A stretch of DNA of 64,000 nucleotides. Source: Gammaproteobacteria bacterium. GTDB lineage: Bacteria > Pseudomonadota > Gammaproteobacteria > Chromatiales > Chromatiaceae. The notes beneath the pieces are model-generated. The model was not told the origin of the DNA, did no database searches, and worked only from the letters and a program-made list of their open reading frames with translations. A program made the position numbers and the translations under genes. The stretch lies in contig JAJFJN010000087.1 in the NCBI GenBank assembly GCA_021773975.1, positions 52,311 to 116,310 of the forward strand, read 5' to 3'. The number at the start of each line of letters is the position of its first letter. Positions within the stretch are counted from its first letter, which is position 1. Positions 49,442-60,744 of this stretch are shown piece by piece.

Positions 49442-50375
49442 TAATAGTCTCCATGGCTTTTTCCAGACTGGCAGGGTCAAATACTGCCAAGCCACTTACT
49501 ACACGATCAATTCTTTTGCACAAACCAGCCAACACCTTACCTGGCCCTGCTTCAATGATGTATTGCGCTTCATTTTCAGCCATTACCTGAATAGTCTCAA
49601 CCCAGCGCACCGGACTATACAGCTGCTGTGCTAACAAGCTCCTAATCTCATCAGGATTACTTGCTTTCTCAACAGTAACATTATGTATGACAGGAATGGA
49701 CGGGGCTGTTATCTCTATTTCCATTAAGCGGGCAGCTAACTTTTCAGCAGCAGGTTTCATTAAGGCACAATGTGAGGGAACGCTTACCGGCAGCGGTAAG
49801 GCGCGTTTGGCACCTGCAGCTTTAGCCAAGACCATCATACGCTCAACAGCGGCTTTATTTCCTGCCACCACAACCTGACCAGGGGAGTTGAAATTAACAG
49901 CTTCTACAACTTCAGACTCGGCAGCTTCAGCGCATAATTCACGCACTTTATCATCACCAAGCCCTAGAATTGCGGCCATAGCACCCACACCTTCAGGTAC
50001 AGCCTCCTGCATCAAGCGCCCCCGTTCTGCGACTAGTTTTGCTGCATCTGCAAAACCCAATGAACCGGCGGCAACCAATGCCGAGTATTCACCCAGGCTA
50101 TGTCCAGCCATAAGCGCAGGCTGCAAACCACCTTGCTCACACCATATCCGCCAAACAGCAATACCGGCAGCAAGCATAGCTGGCTGAGTATTGTGTGTAA
50201 GATTAAGCTCTTCCGCTGGGCCTGTTTGCGTCATTTTCCACAGATCAAGGCCAAGGGCATCAGATGCTTCCTGAAAGGTCTCTAAAACCACAGGGAAGGC
50301 ATCGGCCAAATCAGCCAACATAGTGACAGACTGTGAGCCTTGCCCAGGAAAAACAATATTAAATTTCATAGCCAT
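49434..50375 (-). CDS. fabD: Malonyl-CoA:ACP transacylase
   Basis: Loads malonyl groups on ACP; 313 residues. FPGQGSQ (~11), nucleophile in AGHSLGEYSALVAAG (~93), conserved Arg/His further on (VSVPSHCALM ~200). The start is ATGGCT at 50375; Met3 is an alternative. It begins 4 nt after fabH. Confidence 0.97.
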   Translation of the reverse strand: MAMKFNIVFPGQGSQSVTMLADLADAFPVVLETFQEASDALGLDLWKMTQTGPAEELNLTHNTQPAMLAAGIAVWRIWCEQGGLQPALMAGHSLGEYSALVAAGSLGFADAAKLVAERGRLMQEAVPEGVGAMAAILGLGDDKVRELCAEAAESEVVEAVNFNSPGQVVVAGNKAAVERMMVLAKAAGAKRALPLPVSVPSHCALMKPAAEKLAARLMEIEITAPSIPVIHNVTVEKASNPDEIRSLLAQQLYSPVRWVETIQVMAENEAQYIIEAGPGKVLAGLCKRIDRVVSGLAVFDPASLEKAMETINA

Positions 50376-50379
50376 ATTT

Positions 50380-51348
50380 TTAGTATTTTAACAGCACCGA
50401 ACCCCAGGTGAAGCCGCCACCAAAAGCCTCTAACAGTAGGATTTCACCGCGTTTAATTCGGCCACCTCGCACCGCCTCATCCAAAGCCAGCGGAACCGAC
50501 GCAGCAGACGTATTACCGTGTTCATCAACAGTAACCACAACATGATCCATGGACATACGCAATTTTCTTGCTGTAGCTTTTATAATTCTTATATTCGCTT
50601 GGTGCGGGATCAACCAGTCAATGTCTGACTTGCTCATCCCATTATGATCAAGTGTCTCATCTACAATGCGACCCAGTGTTTTAACTGCCACCTTAAATAC
50701 TTCATTGCCACGCATCTCTATGAATGCGCCGGCATCTGCAAGCTGAGTCAACCCACCAGATATACCTGCAGGAACCTGTAACAGCTCTGCATATTTCCCA
50801 TCAGCATGCAGATGACTGGATATGACTCCAGGTTCACTACTCGCTTCTACTATGACAGCACCCGCACCATCACCAAAGAGCACACAGGTATCACGATCAG
50901 TCCAATCAACAATGCGAGACAATGTCTCTGCACCTACGATCAATGCGCAGCGTGCACTACCTGTTTTAATAAATTTATCTGCAATACCCAATGCATAGAC
51001 AAAACCTGTACAGACCGCTTGCACATCAAATGCAGCGCAACCACGAATACCTAACCGTTGCTGCAAAAGACACGCTGTGCTGGGAAAGATCTGGTCTGGC
51101 GTTGTGGTTGCAACAATCACCAAGTCAATATCATGCGCCTCTTTGCCCGCTGCACTCATTGCACGACGTGCTGCATGCTCAGCTAAGTCACATGTTGTCT
51201 CATCATCTGCTGCAATATGGCGTTTGCGTATGCCTGTACGATCTACAATCCATTCATCAGAGGTATCAACCATCTTTTCCAAATCATGATTGCTCAGCAC
51301 CTTCTCTGGAAGATAACCACCAGTGCCTGCTATGCGCGTATACCTCAC
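50380..51348 (-). CDS. fabH: 3-oxoacyl-ACP synthase III
   Basis: Initiating condensing enzyme; 322 residues. Catalytic Cys in [10 protein letters not shown] (~112), His in IPHQANIRI (~250), Asn in [12 protein letters not shown] (~280). The start codon is GTG, overlapping the plsX stop in GTGA, so translation is coupled. Confidence 0.97.
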   Translation of the reverse strand: MRYTRIAGTGGYLPEKVLSNHDLEKMVDTSDEWIVDRTGIRKRHIAADDETTCDLAEHAARRAMSAAGKEAHDIDLVIVATTTPDQIFPSTACLLQQRLGIRGCAAFDVQAVCTGFVYALGIADKFIKTGSARCALIVGAETLSRIVDWTDRDTCVLFGDGAGAVIVEASSEPGVISSHLHADGKYAELLQVPAGISGGLTQLADAGAFIEMRGNEVFKVAVKTLGRIVDETLDHNGMSKSDIDWLIPHQANIRIIKATARKLRMSMDHVVVTVDEHGNTSAASVPLALDEAVRGGRIKRGEILLLEAFGGGFTWGSVLLKY

Positions 51349-52367
51349 TTAGCAGCCATTGCATTCAGTTGCTCTTCAATCCGAGAGGCAATGCGATGAG
51401 AGACATTACCTGCAACCTCTTTCTTGGCAAATTGAATTGCATTTTCAAAAGCCAATTGATCCGCACCACCATGGCTCTTAACAACAATGCCACGCAATCC
51501 AATCAGACTTGCGCCATTGTAACGGCGCGGATCTATAAAACAGCGGAAGTTTTTAAGAATAGGCAGTGTAATAAAACCTACCATCTTGGTAAGGAAATTT
51601 CGGTTGAATGCTCGCTTCAGATAGTGGGTGATCATAGTGGCAACACCTTCACAGCTTTTTAAAGAGACATTACCAACAAAACCATCCGTAACAACCACAT
51701 CCGCGCCTTCTTTATAGACTGCATCACCTTCAATATAGCCAATATAATTCAACGAGCTTTTTTCAAGCTTCTCATGTGCCATCTTTACCTGCTCATTGCC
51801 CTTAATCTCTTCATGGCCAATGTTAAGTAATGCCACTCGAGGCGCTTCAATATTTTCAACCGCAGAAACTAACTCACTTCCCATTACTGCAAACTGAAAC
51901 AGGTGGTCTGAATTACAATCAACATTTGCCCCCAAATCCAGCATCCAGGTGTGTCCTGCAATTGATGGCACTGAAGCGATAATTGCCGGCCTATCTACAT
52001 GAGGCAACATTTTTAGCACAAAACGCGCCGTAGCCATGAGCGCACCTGTGTTACCAGCACTCACACAAGCATCCGCGCTTCCTTCTTTAACCAGGTTAAT
52101 GGCCACGCGCATGGAAGAGTCTTTTTTTGTGCGCAGTACTTTGGAAGGAGAATCATCCATTGTGACCTCTTCCGAGGCATGTTGAATACGTAGTCGACTA
52201 CCTATTTCAGCACCTTTCAAATACTGCTTAATAACCTCTTCACGTCCAACAAGGATCAGGTCTACATCAGGGTCGTTTTTAATGAAATTCAGTGCAGCAG
52301 GAACAACAACCCCTGCACCAAAATCACCTCCCATAGCATCCAGTGAGATGGTTATCCGTTTTGTCAT
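51345..52367 (-). CDS. plsX: Phosphate acyltransferase PlsX
   Basis: Makes acyl-phosphate from acyl-ACP for phospholipid synthesis; 340 residues. [11 protein letters not shown] at the start, [16 protein letters not shown] (~85), [16 protein letters not shown] (~103), DLGANVDC (~140), [12 protein letters not shown] (~225). Usual place between rpmF and fabH. Confidence 0.97.
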   Translation of the reverse strand: MTKRITISLDAMGGDFGAGVVVPAALNFIKNDPDVDLILVGREEVIKQYLKGAEIGSRLRIQHASEEVTMDDSPSKVLRTKKDSSMRVAINLVKEGSADACVSAGNTGALMATARFVLKMLPHVDRPAIIASVPSIAGHTWMLDLGANVDCNSDHLFQFAVMGSELVSAVENIEAPRVALLNIGHEEIKGNEQVKMAHEKLEKSSLNYIGYIEGDAVYKEGADVVVTDGFVGNVSLKSCEGVATMITHYLKRAFNRNFLTKMVGFITLPILKNFRCFIDPRRYNGASLIGLRGIVVKSHGGADQLAFENAIQFAKKEVAGNVSHRIASRIEEQLNAMAAK

Positions 52368-52438
52368 TTACAAAAAACCCAGTCTCAGCAGAATAGTAAT
52401 TAGAGAAAGTTCAAAGCAGGCTTACGCATAGAGTGGTT

Positions 52439-52618
52439 TTATTCGCCAGCTACTTCAACTACTTTACGGCCACGATAAAAACCGTCTGCAGTGACATGAT
52501 GACGCAAATGGGTCTCACCAGAGGTAGGGTCTACAGACAATGTTTTAGCGGTAAGCGCATCATGTGAACGACGCATGCCACGTCTTGACGGGGTCTTTTT
52601 ACTTTTCTGAACGGCCAT
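52439..52618 (-). CDS. rpmF: 50S ribosomal protein L32
   Basis: 59 residues: [20 protein letters not shown] at the N-terminus, then [20 protein letters not shown] and [12 protein letters not shown]. It is below the usual ORF length cut-off but unmistakable. GAGG lies ahead of the ATG at 52618. It stands 30 nt after yceD and 71 nt before plsX, the normal order. Confidence 0.97.
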   Translation of the reverse strand: MAVQKSKKTPSRRGMRRSHDALTAKTLSVDPTSGETHLRHHVTADGFYRGRKVVEVAGE

Positions 52619-52648
52619 GGTACTAACTCCTCATAAAATGTTAAAAAA

Positions 52649-53173
52649 TTATTTCTGTTTCAATTCAGCCAATATTGCAAACGGATTAATGCGTTCGCTC
52701 GGTTCTTCCAGATCAACTGTTGTTTGCTCAGTCTTCTGATCTATATCAGAGCAGCATTCACCTATTTCATGTCGTGGAACCTGTGGCAGCGATAACAGCA
52801 GCTCCTCTTCCACAATATCCAACAGTCGGATACGCGGCTCATCAAGGAGCAGCGGATCATAATTATCCGGTAGTCGCTCCGCCTCTTCAGCGCTTCTAAC
52901 CAAAGCAATGTTCAGTTGTGATATAACCGAGAACGACATTGGAGAAAGACAACGCTGACATTCCAGCAACAGGTCTACTTTGACAGACCCCTTAATACAA
53001 GCACGTTTCTCTCGATCTCTTGCAAATTCCAATTGCAATTCAATATCGCATTTAGCACCTAAAACAACCTTTGCTAAGCGAGGAAGATCAGTGACAGCAA
53101 CATGGCCTGAGAAGAGCCTCCTCTGGTCAACCATGCGCCATGGATCTACAAAATCAGGCAAGCGAGATGACAT
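52649..53173 (-). CDS. yceD: YceD/DUF177 large ribosomal RNA accumulation protein
   Basis: 174 residues. CDIELQLEFARDREKRACIKG (partial) and VDLLLECQRCLSPM near 75-90, with the paired-cysteine region CQRC ... EIGECCSD. E. coli YceD is needed for 23S rRNA accumulation. It precedes rpmF as in most proteobacteria. Confidence 0.92.
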   Translation of the reverse strand: MSSRLPDFVDPWRMVDQRRLFSGHVAVTDLPRLAKVVLGAKCDIELQLEFARDREKRACIKGSVKVDLLLECQRCLSPMSFSVISQLNIALVRSAEEAERLPDNYDPLLLDEPRIRLLDIVEEELLLSLPQVPRHEIGECCSDIDQKTEQTTVDLEEPSERINPFAILAELKQK

Positions 53174-53257
53174 AAGCGCGGAATAGTATTATGTGACGGT
53201 AAAACTGTCAAAGAAATCAATCATATTCATGAAGCAGAAGTAGAGAAATCCAAATCC

Positions 53258-54556
53258 CTACTGCCCACCGACCACTGCCAAAAGAACACCAGCAGCCACA
53301 GCAGAGCCAATGACACCTGCCACATTCGGTCCCATTGCATGCATCAACAGGAAGTTATGATGATTTGCTTCCAACCCTACTTTATTAACAACACGAGCAG
53401 CCATAGGGACAGCAGATACACCTGCAGCACCAATGAGTGGATTAACCTTGCCACCACTGTATTTATGCATTGCCTTACCCATCAATACACCCGTAGCAGT
53501 TCCAACGCAGAAGGCAAAAGCACCTATCGCTAGAATACCCAGTGTCTCTACCGAGAGAAACTTATCTGCAGAGAGCTTGGAACCAACAGAGAGTCCCAGA
53601 ATGATGGTGACCATGTTGATAATCTCATTTTGAGCCGCATTACTCAGTCGATCCACCACACCTGACTCGCGCAGTAGATTACCAAACATAAGCATGCCAA
53701 TCAGTGGCGCGGCTGAGGGCAAGAAGATGATACAAAGTATGAGCACTGAGAATGGGAACAGAATCTTCTCAAGCTTACTCACGGGACGTAGCTGCTCCAT
53801 AACTACGCTGCGCTCTGCTTCTGTAGTCAGCGCACGCATAATGGGCGGTTGAATAATGGGCACGAGCGCCATATAGGAGTAGGCAGCTACAGCAATGGCT
53901 CCCAGCAAATCTGGTGCTAGACGCGAAGCAAGAAAGATGGCTGTAGGGCCATCTGCACCACCAATGATGGCAATGGCTGAAGCATCGGCTAATGTAAAAT
54001 CAAAACCTGGGAAGATATTGAGCGCCAATGCACCAAGCAGGGAGAGGAAAATACCAAACTGTGCGGCCGCACCCAGCAATAATGTTGAGGGTCTGGCAAT
54101 CAAGGCCCCAAAGTCGGTGAGAGCACCTACACCCATAAAGATCAATAGCGGTGCAACACCACTGGCAACTGACGCATCGTAAAAGCGGTAGAGCATACCC
54201 GGCTCATATCCCAAATCAGAAGCAAGCCATTTGCCCGCAGCATGAGCTTCTGCCCCGGCACTTTTCCATGTCTCAAGCACCTGATCAACAGAGACTCCCA
54301 GTGATTTTGCCAACATCGCAAGATGTTCGGCATTGCCTGAGTGCAGAAGTTGCTCGACCGCACTCTCTGCCAGACCCGCTGCTGGGATATTGGCCAGTAT
54401 AGAGCCAAAACCAATGGGCAGCAGTAACAGCGGTTCAAATTTCTTTGCAATGGCCAGATAGATGAGCAAAGCACCTATGATCATCATGAAAAGCTGACCA
54501 AACGTAAAGTTGGCAATCCCAGTGGAGTGCCAAATTGAAGCTAATCCAATTTCCAT
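53258..54556 (-). CDS. oadB: Oxaloacetate decarboxylase beta subunit, Na+ pump
   Basis: 432-residue integral membrane subunit that decarboxylates carboxybiotin while pumping sodium out. Family motifs: [27 protein letters not shown] (partial), [13 protein letters not shown] (~205, containing the essential Asp), [27 protein letters not shown] (partial) near the end. It begins 6 nt after oadA. The substrate could be oxaloacetate or another 2-oxo acid of this family. Confidence 0.95.
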   Translation of the reverse strand: MEIGLASIWHSTGIANFTFGQLFMMIIGALLIYLAIAKKFEPLLLLPIGFGSILANIPAAGLAESAVEQLLHSGNAEHLAMLAKSLGVSVDQVLETWKSAGAEAHAAGKWLASDLGYEPGMLYRFYDASVASGVAPLLIFMGVGALTDFGALIARPSTLLLGAAAQFGIFLSLLGALALNIFPGFDFTLADASAIAIIGGADGPTAIFLASRLAPDLLGAIAVAAYSYMALVPIIQPPIMRALTTEAERSVVMEQLRPVSKLEKILFPFSVLILCIIFLPSAAPLIGMLMFGNLLRESGVVDRLSNAAQNEIINMVTIILGLSVGSKLSADKFLSVETLGILAIGAFAFCVGTATGVLMGKAMHKYSGGKVNPLIGAAGVSAVPMAARVVNKVGLEANHHNFLLMHAMGPNVAGVIGSAVAAGVLLAVVGGQ

Positions 54557-54562
54557 AATATG

Positions 54563-56350
54563 TTACGCCAGCTCGATTAAGGTATCGCCTACCTGAACAG
54601 CATCACCTTCCTTGATGCAGATAGCGGATACAGTACCAGCAGACGAAGCCCTAATCTCTGTTTCCATTTTCATTGCTTCAAGGATGATAACCACTTCACC
54701 TGCTTCAACTGCTTGCCCTTCACTTACCTGGATTTTCCAGATGTTTCCAGCCAATGGTGAGGTGACAGGCTCTCCAGTTCCCGTTGCAGGCGCAGCTGCT
54801 GGAGCTGCTGCGGCTGGAGCTGCGGTTTGAACATTTTGTACAGCACCACCGGGGCCAACAGAGACATCATAGCCTTTGCCATTAACCACGACATGGTAGT
54901 TTTCCTGTCCGCCTGCCGTGGGTGCAGCAGCTGGTGCCACAGCAACTGCTGGTTCCGCAGTTGGCGCAGGTTCAAAGGCATCTGGATTATTACGATTTTC
55001 TAGAAACTTGAGGCCAATTTGAGGGAACTGAGCATAAATAAGTACATCATCAATCACATTCTCAGCCAGAGTTATGCCTTTCTCATCAGCGATTTGAAGC
55101 AGCTCATCCTGTATATTCTGCAGTTCTGGCTGTAGCTTGTCTGCCGGGCGACAGGTAATGGACTCTTCACCATCCTCAAGAACCAGAGCCTGAATCTCAG
55201 GGTTCATTGGAGCTGGTGTTACACCATATTCACCTTTTAGGATGCCAGCGGTCTCTTTGGTGATGGTCTTATAACGCTCTCCAGTCAGGACATTCAGTAC
55301 CGCCTGAGTACCAACAATCTGTGAGGTTGGTGTTACTAGTGGGATATAACCCAGATCTTTACGTACCTTTGGAATCTCTTCCAATACGGCATCCAGCTTA
55401 TCTGATGCGCCCTGTTCACGCAGCTGATTTTCCATATTGGTTAACATGCCACCTGGAACCTGGGCTACCAGAATACGGGAGTCAACACCTTTGAGGCTGC
55501 CTTCAAAACTGGCATATTTTTTGCGGACCCCACGGAAATAAGCCGCAATCTCTTCCAGCAGATTGATGTCCAGGCCGGTATCTCGCTCTGTGCCCTGCAT
55601 AATGGCAACCAGTGACTCTGTTGGCGAATGGCCGTAGGTCATACTCATGGAAGAGATAGCAGTATCAATTACATCAATACCCGCTTCAGCCGCCTTAACA
55701 CAGGAAGCCGTACTCATTCCAGTAGTAGCATGGCTGTGCATGGCAATTGGAACATTTACAGACTCTTTCAAACGAGTGACCAGTTCAAACGCCACATAGG
55801 GATTAATTAGACCCGCCATGTCCTTGATGCAGATAGAGTGGCAGCCCATATCCTCAATGCGTTTTCCAAGATCCACCCAGGTATCCATATTGTGTACCGG
55901 GCTTATGGTGTAAGACATGGTACCTTGTGCATGCTTACCAGTCTTTAGTGCTGCTTTTACAGCCGTTTCCAGGTTGCGCAGATCATTCATTGCATCGAAG
56001 ATACGAAATACATCGATACCCGTTTCAGCAGCCCGCTCTACAAAGGCCTCAACCACATCATCAGCATAATGCCGATAGCCCAGCATATTCTGTCCACGCA
56101 GCAGCATTTGCTGGCGTGTATTTGGCATCGCGGCTTTCAATAGGCGTAAACGCTCCCATGGGTCTTCGCCCAGATAACGAATACAGGAATCAAATGTGGC
56201 TCCACCCCAGGTCTCGAGGGACCAAAAGCCAACCTGATCAAGCTTGGCAGCTATTGGCAACATATCCTCAACACGCATGCGAGTTGCAAACAGGGATTGA
56301 TGGGCATCGCGAAGTACGACCTCGGTAATTCCAAGTTTATTTTCTGACAT
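54563..56350 (-). CDS. oadA: Oxaloacetate decarboxylase alpha subunit, biotin protein
   Basis: 595 residues from the ATG at 56350 (a GTG at 56362 is possible; neither has a clear ribosome-binding site). The TIM-barrel carboxyltransferase has [13 protein letters not shown] (~16), [12 protein letters not shown] (~175) and MHSHATTGM with metal His. A Pro/Ala linker precedes the biotin domain, with the biotinylated lysine in [11 protein letters not shown] (~565). It starts 32 nt after the oadG stop. Confidence 0.95.
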   Translation of the reverse strand: MSENKLGITEVVLRDAHQSLFATRMRVEDMLPIAAKLDQVGFWSLETWGGATFDSCIRYLGEDPWERLRLLKAAMPNTRQQMLLRGQNMLGYRHYADDVVEAFVERAAETGIDVFRIFDAMNDLRNLETAVKAALKTGKHAQGTMSYTISPVHNMDTWVDLGKRIEDMGCHSICIKDMAGLINPYVAFELVTRLKESVNVPIAMHSHATTGMSTASCVKAAEAGIDVIDTAISSMSMTYGHSPTESLVAIMQGTERDTGLDINLLEEIAAYFRGVRKKYASFEGSLKGVDSRILVAQVPGGMLTNMENQLREQGASDKLDAVLEEIPKVRKDLGYIPLVTPTSQIVGTQAVLNVLTGERYKTITKETAGILKGEYGVTPAPMNPEIQALVLEDGEESITCRPADKLQPELQNIQDELLQIADEKGITLAENVIDDVLIYAQFPQIGLKFLENRNNPDAFEPAPTAEPAVAVAPAAAPTAGGQENYHVVVNGKGYDVSVGPGGAVQNVQTAAPAAAAPAAAPATGTGEPVTSPLAGNIWKIQVSEGQAVEAGEVVIILEAMKMETEIRASSAGTVSAICIKEGDAVQVGDTLIELA

Positions 56351-56394
56351 ATGGGGGGCCACTATATTGAATGTAAAAATTTGGTTAGGGAGAG

Positions 56395-56628
56395 TTAATG
56401 AGTGTCGCGATATCGCTTAATAGCAGCGCTAATAACAGAGATCAGCACCTCATCAGCACTGCCTGGTACCTTTGCTGCATCAGTAGCAAGCTGCTCACCT
56501 TCGAGCAATACTGCTAAACGAGACATTCCATTCATGGTTACAACAAGAATGATCAAGAAAGCGAATACAATCCCCATGCCCATCAGCATGAGTTGTATAC
56601 CAGCCGCCATCAGCTCAGAAAAAGGCAT
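56395..56628 (-). CDS. oadG: Oxaloacetate decarboxylase gamma subunit
   Basis: 77-residue single-helix subunit (residues 10-32, [20 protein letters not shown]) with a short cytoplasmic tail that bridges OadA and OadB. GAGGAG precedes the ATG. It is first of oadGAB; the operon promoter should lie in 56629-56904, shared with Maf. Confidence 0.88.
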   Translation of the reverse strand: MPFSELMAAGIQLMLMGMGIVFAFLIILVVTMNGMSRLAVLLEGEQLATDAAKVPGSADEVLISVISAAIKRYRDTH

Positions 56629-56904
56629 TTTTTTGTTCTCCTCAAGTCACTTCAGCCCTCTAAAAATAACGGACTCTGTCACGGGCAGCCTTTTCTATGG
56701 GAATGCACTTTATTTGTCAAGCAACAAAAACACCCACTTATGAGTATCTTATTGTTTTAATTGAATTTGTTATTTGGACAAAATTTATATGTTTTACTAA
56801 ATAGTAGCTTCAGATTGATTTTGCCTATTTGATAAACCCTCATATAATTGCACCACTTCACTTTTTATTTTTCATAGATCACTCAATCTACAAAACAGCC
56901 AAAA

Positions 56905-57495
56905 ATGACTATTAAGCAGCCACACCTAATATTAGGCTCAACATCACCTTTCAGATGTAATTTACTGAAAAAACTAGGCGTTAGCTTTACTATTGCTGCC
57001 CCTGATATTGACGAAAGCGATCTTCCAGGTGAGTCGCCAGCCGAATTGGTATCAAGGCTGGCTTTTGAAAAAGCAGGGGCCGTTGGAAAGCATCATCAAA
57101 ATGCATTGGTTATTGGCTCGGATCAAGTTGCATGCATCAACCAACAGATTTTGGGGAAACCAGGTAATAGAGAGAATGCCATTGCTCAGCTATTAGCCGC
57201 CTCTGGCAAGCGCGTCACCTTTTATACGGGGCTTTGCCTACTTAATACATCTACTGGGCAAAAGCAGGTTGCATGTGAAATCTTTCACGTCCATTTTCGT
57301 AATCTGCAGCAGGATCAAATTGAGCGTTACCTGGATCAGGAAGAACCCTATGATTGTGCAGGAAGCTTCAAATCCGAAGGGCTGGGGATCGCACTTTTTG
57401 AGCGGCTAGAGGGAGATGACCCAAACACTTTAGTTGGCCTACCATTGATCCGGCTGGTCAGCATGCTTCACAAAGAGGGCATTCAGATTCCCTGA
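56905..57495 (+). CDS. Maf-family nucleotide pyrophosphatase, YceF type
   Basis: 196 residues. LILGSTSPFRCNLLKKLG (~8), DIDESDLPGESP (~35), catalytic Asp in VIGSDQVACI (~70), ILGKPGN (~82), YDCAGSFKSEGLG (~150). YceF branch members hydrolyse 7-methyl-GTP. In enterobacteria yceF lies beside yceD-rpmF; here it is flipped to the plus strand and separated by oadGAB. No strong ribosome-binding site. Confidence 0.88.
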   Translation: MTIKQPHLILGSTSPFRCNLLKKLGVSFTIAAPDIDESDLPGESPAELVSRLAFEKAGAVGKHHQNALVIGSDQVACINQQILGKPGNRENAIAQLLAASGKRVTFYTGLCLLNTSTGQKQVACEIFHVHFRNLQQDQIERYLDQEEPYDCAGSFKSEGLGIALFERLEGDDPNTLVGLPLIRLVSMLHKEGIQIP

Positions 57496-57517
57496 CCAGC
57501 CAGACACCAAGCTGCGA

Positions 57518-58519
57518 TTAACGTAACTGTGGCTCCCACCCTAATCCTGACATACGAGCCAATGTATCAGCCATGCCTGCACCCGCACGCTTAGCCAGTT
57601 TTTCAAACAGGTCTTCTGCGGGAGTAAAATCGACAATATTTTCCTCCCCAATAATTTCACGAGCCACATAACTACTGCTCCCCAATCCATCAACAAGCCC
57701 AAGCTTCACGCTCTCTTCACCGCTCCAAAACAAACCGCTAAAGAGTTTAGGGTCATTTTTCAGGCGATCACCTCGTCCTTTTTTTACGGTATTAATAAAT
57801 TGCTGATGCAGTTGATCCAACATACCCTGAATATGCTCTTGCTCACCCTCTTTCAGAGGGGAGAAAGGATCCATGATGCCTTTATGCTCTCCAGCTGTTA
57901 GAAGACGCCGCTCCACACCCAGTCTTGACATGGTCTCTTCAAACCCAAACCCATTCATTAAGACCCCAATAGAACCGACGATACTACCTTTATCAGCATA
58001 GATTTTATCAGCAGCAGCAGCGATGTAATAACCCCCAGAGGCACACACATCCACAATAACGGCATATACAGGTATGTCAGTGTGCTTCTCTTTTAAACGC
58101 GTTATTTCATCATTGATATAGGCTGACTGTACTGGGCTACCTCCTGGGCTATTGATGCGCAGTATCACGCCTTTGGTATTTGCATCTTTAAAGGCCGCTC
58201 GTAACCCTGTAATTACGCTATCTGCTCCAGCAGCTTCACCTGCTGCAATGACTCCTGCTACTTCAATCAAGGCAGTGTGCCCTTTACTCTTTATAGGAGA
58301 CGATGAAAATTTTTCGGGAAACACAATAATCAACAACGTAAAAAGATATGCAAAGGTTAAAAACTTAAAAAAGATCCCCCACCTTCTAGTGCGGCGGTGC
58401 TCATTCACAGTGGAACCGACCAACTTTTCTAACTGTTCCCGCTCCCACTTCCCTGGCTCAACACCGCCAGCTTGAGATGTTGACGATTGCGGCTCTTGCT
58501 TCTGTTGTATATCGCTCAT
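57518..58519 (-). CDS. S49 family signal-peptide peptidase (SppA/SohB-like)
   Basis: 333 residues; a membrane helix at ~50-68 and a periplasmic protease domain. Nucleophile Ser in VDVCASGGYYIAAAADKIYA (~160); the general-base Lys is likely in the DKGSIVGSIGV region. VILRINSPGGSPVQS (~118) is the oxyanion motif. It is the single-domain bacterial SppA type, situated before yceF as in many gammaproteobacteria. Confidence 0.9.
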   Translation of the reverse strand: MSDIQQKQEPQSSTSQAGGVEPGKWEREQLEKLVGSTVNEHRRTRRWGIFFKFLTFAYLFTLLIIVFPEKFSSSPIKSKGHTALIEVAGVIAAGEAAGADSVITGLRAAFKDANTKGVILRINSPGGSPVQSAYINDEITRLKEKHTDIPVYAVIVDVCASGGYYIAAAADKIYADKGSIVGSIGVLMNGFGFEETMSRLGVERRLLTAGEHKGIMDPFSPLKEGEQEHIQGMLDQLHQQFINTVKKGRGDRLKNDPKLFSGLFWSGEESVKLGLVDGLGSSSYVAREIIGEENIVDFTPAEDLFEKLAKRAGAGMADTLARMSGLGWEPQLR

Positions 58520-58555
58520 AATTTAGACTATTTCCTAAAAATTCTGTTTTGTATT

Positions 58556-59218
58556 TTATAAAGGCCGACTTGAAAGCCAATCTGGCATCTCTGAAATAGC
58601 ACTCAAACACCCCAGTGGCTCATGTTGAAGCAATCGCTCTATCGAGTGAACGCCGTAACTCACTGCCAGCGCAGCCGTACCCGCACTGTTTGCCATTTGC
58701 ATATCATATTCAGTATCACCAATCATTAGTGCATCTGTAGCCTGAACCCCCAACTCATCCAGAAGTTGCAACAACATGTCAGGATGAGGTTTGGAAAATG
58801 CATCATCAGCACAGCGAGTCGCATGAAAAACCTGATCCAACCCCGAATGAGTTAATACCTTATCCAAGCCTGGGCGGCCTTTTCCGGTAGCCACGGCAAG
58901 CAGGTAACCCTCTGACTTCAGTCTGTGCAGCACCTCTTTTACCCCGGCAAACAGCGGCGTTGGCGTGGTGTCTTCATGCAGAAAATGGTGGCGATAACGG
59001 TCTGTCACCTCTTTTATCAAGGCCTCATCTGCACCTGGAAATAACACACAAATAGCCTCTTTTAATCCCAGGCCAATAATATTGCTGATACTGCCATCCT
59101 CTGGCAGCTCAAGCCTAAGATCAATAATGGCAGCACGCATGCAATTAACAATGCGTGATTCAGAGTCCATTAGCGTACCATCCCAGTCAAAGACTAATAG
59201 CTCATAAGCTTTCTGCAT
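58556..59218 (-). CDS. HAD-family hydrolase, phosphoglycolate-phosphatase-like
   Basis: 220 residues with the HAD motifs FDWDGTLMDS (~8-18), LAVATGKGRPGL (~110) and MIGDTEYDMQMA (~165). The alpha-helical cap follows motif I. The substrate is not deducible. It begins 1 nt after rluC, so it is co-transcribed. Confidence 0.9.
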   Translation of the reverse strand: MQKAYELLVFDWDGTLMDSESRIVNCMRAAIIDLRLELPEDGSISNIIGLGLKEAICVLFPGADEALIKEVTDRYRHHFLHEDTTPTPLFAGVKEVLHRLKSEGYLLAVATGKGRPGLDKVLTHSGLDQVFHATRCADDAFSKPHPDMLLQLLDELGVQATDALMIGDTEYDMQMANSAGTAALAVSYGVHSIERLLQHEPLGCLSAISEMPDWLSSRPL

Positions 59219-59219
59219 C

Positions 59220-60179
59220 CTACTGCTCCAATCTCAATTGCTTCAATAATTTATCTAAACTCGGTTCAAGCGGAGCCTTGATACACTGCTGCTGTTTCTC
59301 ATCTGGCCATTGAAAGCGTAGTGATTCTGCATGCAGAAATAGTCTTTTTAACCCCAGCTTACGGAACTGCTTATTTGCCTTGGATTCACCGTATTTCTCA
59401 TCACCTAGTATAGGGTGGCCTAAATGAGCCGCATGCACCCTGATTTGGTGGGTGCGTCCTGTAACAGGCTTAGCTTCAACCAAGGTGGCATTTGAAAATC
59501 GCTCTAACACCCTAAACCTTGTCGTTGCTGATTTTCCTTCACTATCAACACGCACAACTCGTTCGCCACCCTGTAGGGTGTTTTTCAACAATGGTGCATC
59601 CACATTGGCATATTGCTTTTCCCAGCAACCTGTTAACAGCGCAATATAACGTTTATCCATTTTATTGTTTCGTAGTAATTCATGTAGCACACGCAATGCA
59701 CTGCGCTTGCGGGCAATCAATAAACAGCCTGATGTATCTCTATCCAAGCGGTGCACCAACTCCAGCTGGCGCTCTTCAGGCCAAAGTGCACGCACGGCTT
59801 CAATAACACCATAGTTCAGCCCACTGCCGCCATGAACTGCAATTCCAGAGGGTTTATTTAGTGCAAACAAACGTTTATCTTCTACCAGCACCGCTTCCTG
59901 AAGCTCTTGTAAAACTCGTTCGTGTGGTTTTACCGGTTGAGTCTCCTCAGCAACACGCACAGGAGGAATGCGGACTAAATCACCTTCCTGTAGACGATAA
60001 CTTGCTTTAATCCGCCCTTTATTTACCCTCACCTCACCACGACGCAAAATACGGTAAACGTAACTACGTGGAACACCTTTAAGACGGCAAAGCAAAAAAT
60101 TATCAATACGCTGCCCTTCATACCCACTATCAACCTCAACGAAGGCAACTGCGGATGCTTTTTTCTGATTATCTAACAT
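59220..60179 (-). CDS. rluC: 23S rRNA pseudouridine synthase RluC
   Basis: 319 residues. N-terminal S4 RNA-binding domain (RIDNFLLCRLKGVPRSYVYR), catalytic Asp in LVHRLDRDTSGCLLIA (~143), GRTHQIRVHAAHLGHPI (~240). It is divergent from rne, as in E. coli. Confidence 0.95.
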   Translation of the reverse strand: MLDNQKKASAVAFVEVDSGYEGQRIDNFLLCRLKGVPRSYVYRILRRGEVRVNKGRIKASYRLQEGDLVRIPPVRVAEETQPVKPHERVLQELQEAVLVEDKRLFALNKPSGIAVHGGSGLNYGVIEAVRALWPEERQLELVHRLDRDTSGCLLIARKRSALRVLHELLRNNKMDKRYIALLTGCWEKQYANVDAPLLKNTLQGGERVVRVDSEGKSATTRFRVLERFSNATLVEAKPVTGRTHQIRVHAAHLGHPILGDEKYGESKANKQFRKLGLKRLFLHAESLRFQWPDEKQQQCIKAPLEPSLDKLLKQLRLEQ

Positions 60180-60744
60180 TTTGTAATAATACCAGTTTCT
60201 TCTTTAATTGCTGCATTCCAGCAAGACTGCTATAGTTGTTCGGTGGAGAGTTGTGTTTATTCATAATGCTTAATGAACTCCCCCCTAAAAATGAACCTGT
60301 TACGAGATGTCCGTTTGGAATGAAACGAGCGTCAAAATACATCATTTAAATCCGAGTTCACGCCAGATCTATACAGCCAGACAGCCGCAGAATATGCGCC
60401 CTGGGCCGTGCAAAGAACTGAAGAGGTGGCTCCCTGCAGCATATAGCAATAAGCTATCGTATAGGATTTTAAATGTGTACTAAACAACGAATTGCCCTTG
60501 CTTTAAATTAAGGGAATGTTAAAAATTTATTGCGCACGCCTTGCCTGCGCCATGGATCGGATAGCTGTATTCTCTCTGCATTAAACCAGAGAATTATGCC
60601 TCATTCAGCATAAGCTGCGGTGGTTTTTTTAAACCCATCCCAGCATTCCAATGAAAGCGCTGATATAAAGCAAAAACTTTCAGTACAGACTATGAGAATC
60701 CACGGCAGCATACGCAAAGCGACGCGCCGAGAGACACAAATAAC
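60180..60744. other. rne/rluC divergent region and long rne leader
   Basis: 565 nt without a gene. It includes a CCCTT/AAGGG hairpin (60495-60514) and AT-rich promoter-like sequence. E. coli rne has a long structured 5' UTR through which RNase E autoregulates its mRNA; a similar arrangement is possible but no specific hairpin could be matched. Confidence 0.5.
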
